Assembly: GCA_019243595.1 (NCBI GenBank) | Contig: JAFAUA010000236.1 | Span: 1 to 7,543 of the forward strand | Reading direction: 5' to 3' | From: Acidimicrobiia bacterium | GTDB lineage: Bacteria > Actinomycetota > Acidimicrobiia > Acidimicrobiales > AC-14 | DNA length: 7,543 nucleotides | Shown here: piece by piece, positions 5,936 through 7,543 of the stretch | How the letters are laid out: each line of letters starts with the position of its first letter | Numbering within the stretch: position 1 is the first letter of the stretch | Position numbers and translations under genes: made by a program | The notes under the pieces: model-generated | Databases searched by the model: none | What the model was told of the DNA's origin: nothing | Seen by the model: only the letters and a program-made list of their open reading frames with translations

Positions 5936-6663
5936 CCCGCTGAACGCAGCTCCGCCGCCCGGCTGATGAGCTGGCGGAACAGTCCCTGCTGCTCGGGTAG
6001 GTCCTGGAGCAGCTCGGGGTGCCACTGCACCGCGACGAGGTGGCGGTTGCCTTCGATCTCGAACGCCTCGACCGTGCCGTCGTCGGCCCATGCCACGGCT
6101 CGCGACCCCGGAGCGGCCTCGAGCACGGCCTGATGGTGAATCGAGTTGACGTCGAGCTCGGTCTCTCCGAGGGCTTCGGCGAGGTGGCTGTCGGGCTCGA
6201 TCTTCACCCTGTGCACGGCCTCGTGACCGTGCTTGTGCTGGTCGTGGCGCACACCCGACACGTCGCCGACGTCCTGCACGAGTGTGCCGCCAAGGGCGAC
6301 GTTGGCGACCTGCATTCCACGGCAGATGGCGAGCACCGGGATGTCGCGATCGAGGGCGGCGCGCAGGAGCGTCATGTCGAAGGCGTCGCGCCGGGGGTCG
6401 ACGTTGTGCGTCTCCGGCGCGGGCGTGGCGCCGTAGAGCGAGGGCTGCACGTCGCCGCCGCCGGTCATCACCACGCCGTCGACGGCCTCGAGCATGCCGG
6501 GGACGTCGTCGGGATCGACCACCGGCAGCACGACGGGAATCCCGCCTGCGCGCTCGACAGCCTCGACGTAATAGCGGGACGCCGTGTGCAGCAGCGTCGG
6601 ACCGGTGGCCGCCTCGTAGGTCTTCGGGTACGCGGAGATCCCGATGATCGGCTTGGCGGGCAC
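5929..6663 (-). CDS. gamma-glutamyl-gamma-aminobutyrate hydrolase family protein (class-I glutamine amidotransferase, peptidase C26)
   Basis: A 244-aa cytosolic hydrolase of the PuuD type, which cuts the gamma-glutamyl bond of gamma-glutamylated amines in polyamine or GABA breakdown. Visible hallmarks are IGISAY at the start, VVMTGGGDVQPSLYG (64-78), the nucleophile elbow AICRGMQ with Cys114, VNSIHHQAV (172-180), and VQWHPE with His215 and Glu217, so the Cys-His-Glu triad is complete and length is normal. It starts at GTG 6663, 4 bp after the stop of the SDR-like gene, with no strong ribosome binding site, so translation is probably coupled. Mycobacterium tuberculosis has a comparable amidotransferase (Rv2859c) close to glnA4, aldC and an SDR gene, which makes the SDR-like neighbour here meaningful. 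Exact substrate is not determined; puuD is not assigned as a symbol because the pathway partners are not visible. Confidence 0.93.
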   Translation of the reverse strand: MPAKPIIGISAYPKTYEAATGPTLLHTASRYYVEAVERAGGIPVVLPVVDPDDVPGMLEAVDGVVMTGGGDVQPSLYGATPAPETHNVDPRRDAFDMTLLRAALDRDIPVLAICRGMQVANVALGGTLVQDVGDVSGVRHDQHKHGHEAVHRVKIEPDSHLAEALGETELDVNSIHHQAVLEAAPGSRAVAWADDGTVEAFEIEGNRHLVAVQWHPELLQDLPEQQGLFRQLISRAAELRSAGH

Positions 6664-6667
6664 GTCG

Positions 6668-6910
6668 TCAGCTTACGGGCGGCCGTTCCACGAACTGCTC
6701 GGCGATGAACTCCACCAGGGCGTCGACGTCGTCCGCGCCCGCGAAGAAGGCAGCGCGTCCGGGGCCCCCGTCAAGGTCGGCCAGCGTCCGGCCTGCCTCC
6801 TCGGCGTCGACGCCCGTGAGCACGACGGTGGCGCCCTCATCGACGAGTCGCCGGGCCAGGGCCGCGCCCTCGGACACCGCGACGATCGCAACGGTGCCGT
6901 CGAGCCTCAA
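6668..6910 (-). CDS. 80-aa SDR-like half-Rossmann protein, TTG start
   Basis: The 80 residues resemble only the first part of a short-chain dehydrogenase/reductase: a beta-alpha-beta unit TVAIVAVSEGAALARRLVDE then GATVVLTGVDAEEAGRTLADL, and a DVDALVEFIAEQF helix that stops where SDRs usually continue into the NAG motif. The Gly-rich TGxxxGxG loop is degenerate (AVSEGAA), and the Ser-Tyr-Lys catalytic part is absent, so it cannot be a normal oxidoreductase. The next gene begins 4 bp after the stop, so no lost C-terminus is hidden by a frameshift. TTG 6910 is strongly supported by GGAGGAG 5 nt upstream and by a TTGA overlap with the preceding stop. It may be a nucleotide-binding or scaffolding remnant working with the amidotransferase. 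The SDR likeness is by eye. Confidence 0.75.
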   Translation of the reverse strand: MRLDGTVAIVAVSEGAALARRLVDEGATVVLTGVDAEEAGRTLADLDGGPGRAAFFAGADDVDALVEFIAEQFVERPPVS

Positions 6911-7521
6911 TCGCTCTCCTCCACCGCATCCGGTAGGGCCTCTTCGACGGCAGCCCGGGCCTCGACGGCGTCGGCCATCGCCACCAGAGCGGCGACCGCG
7001 ACGCCCGTGAGCACGTCGTCGCCGTCTCCCCACGATCCATCCGGGCCTTGCGTCTCCGCGAGAACGTCGGCCATCCGCTCGGCGGTGGCCAGGAAGGCGT
7101 CCTCCCCGGTGATCTCGTAGAGCAAGGCACCGCCCCACCCGACAAGGGCGCTCCCCGGCTCCCAGACGCCCTCGCCCAGAGCAACGACAAGGTCGTGGAG
7201 CTCCACCGCGGCGTCGAGATCCTCGACGTCGCCGCCCTCCTCGAAGCAGCGGGCGAGGAAGGCGACGGCGGCGCCGATCTCCCCATAGGGCTGGCCCTCG
7301 GCATGGGCCCGGGCCAGCGGCTCGGCGGGATGGTCGCCCTCCCAGCCGAGGAGAACGCCGGCCGCGTTGTCGGGCTGCTCCCATGCCAACCGCCGGCACC
7401 GGGCCGCGGCGGCTGCCGCGGCGTCGGCGTCCTCCCGATCGAGGGCGGCCCAACCCTCCGCCGCGGACCTCCCCAAATCGGTCGTCAGGCCGCCCGGAAA
7501 CTGCGCGGATGGCACGCTCAC
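6907..7521 (-). CDS. protein of unknown function with a QxxDGSW motif; start uncertain, possibly beyond window
   Basis: A helical, acidic, Ala-rich protein of 204 aa from GTG 7521. The frame stays open to the window edge (seven further whole codons), and neither GTG 7521 nor GTG 7515 has a clear ribosome binding site, so the true start may lie outside. Alternating helices dominate: SAAEGWAALDREDADAAAAA, EIGAAVAFLARCFEEGGD, LDAAVELHDLVVALGEGVW, GALLYEITGEDAFLATAERM. QGPDGSW (158-164) followed by LTGVAVAALVAM resembles the QW-type repeat of alpha/alpha-barrel proteins such as terpene cyclases and six-hairpin enzymes; only one clear copy is seen and no DxDD or other catalytic motif. No signal peptide or transmembrane segment is evident. 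The TTGA overlap puts it in one operon with the SDR-like protein and the hydrolase. I cannot assign a function. Confidence 0.8.
   Translation of the reverse strand: MSVPSAQFPGGLTTDLGRSAAEGWAALDREDADAAAAAAARCRRLAWEQPDNAAGVLLGWEGDHPAEPLARAHAEGQPYGEIGAAVAFLARCFEEGGDVEDLDAAVELHDLVVALGEGVWEPGSALVGWGGALLYEITGEDAFLATAERMADVLAETQGPDGSWGDGDDVLTGVAVAALVAMADAVEARAAVEEALPDAVEESD
6916..6922 (-). promoter_or_regulatory. strong ribosome binding site fixing the TTG start at 6910
   Basis: GGAGGAG on the minus strand, 5 nt before TTG 6910..6908 and located inside the last codons of the upstream gene. It is the best Shine-Dalgarno sequence I saw in the window and makes the unusual TTG start credible. Confidence 0.7.
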
Positions 7522-7543
7522 CGCAAGCCCGGCGCGGCGTCGC

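Noticed and set aside
6668..6910. Frameshift or sequencing error truncating a full SDR
   Set aside because: The sequence right after the stop encodes the intact hydrolase, leaving no place for the missing SDR half in any frame.
6668..7453. 261-codon leftward frame as one protein
   Set aside because: Its first two-thirds is an Arg/Gly-rich shadow of the 204-aa gene; only the part after TTG 6910 is protein-like and it has its own ribosome binding site.
1..7543. tRNA, CRISPR array, insertion sequence or phage attachment site around the restriction-modification block
   Set aside because: No cloverleaf, regular spaced repeats, transposase-like protein or flanking direct repeats were found by reading both strands.

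Overview
The window looks like a chromosomal piece of a high-GC actinobacterium. Sampled lines run from about 55 to 75% G+C, GTG and TTG starts are frequent, gene packing is tight, and the SufB, PadR and class-I amidotransferase proteins are of actinobacterial type. Genus cannot be fixed from this sequence. Seven of the eight genes read leftward (minus strand); only the PadR-type regulator reads rightward. No tRNA, rRNA, CRISPR array, transposase or integrase was seen.

Left edge (1-887): the N-terminal half of sufB (Fe-S cluster assembly scaffold) runs off the window. It has its own candidate promoter, and repeats of ACTACGT flank that promoter's -10 region.

Defence-like block (888-3675): three tightly coupled minus-strand genes. 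They are a beta-class amino DNA methyltransferase (489 aa) with an extra C-terminal domain resembling a PD-(D/E)XK nuclease core, a 104-aa protein of unknown function, and a 333-aa protein with a possible D...SxK nuclease core, probably the restriction enzyme. I read this as a compact restriction-modification system directly upstream of sufB. No family name could be given to the two non-methylase proteins.

Middle (3676-5935): a carotenoid-cleavage-oxygenase family enzyme (four-His iron site intact) and a divergent PadR-family regulator share a 61-bp intergenic region. A perfect TGACA-N8-TGTCA inverted repeat there overlaps the oxygenase -35 box, the edge of the padR -10 and the padR start codon. 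This suggests that the regulator controls both genes, perhaps in response to an aromatic or apocarotenoid substrate or product.

Right edge (5929-7543): a minus-strand operon of a 204-aa protein with a QxxDGSW motif (its frame is open to the window edge), an 80-aa SDR-like half-Rossmann protein, and a PuuD-type gamma-glutamyl-GABA hydrolase (class-I glutamine amidotransferase fold). Joints are a 4-bp TTGA overlap and a 4-bp gap. The hydrolase converges on padR and the two stop ends overlap by 7 bp.
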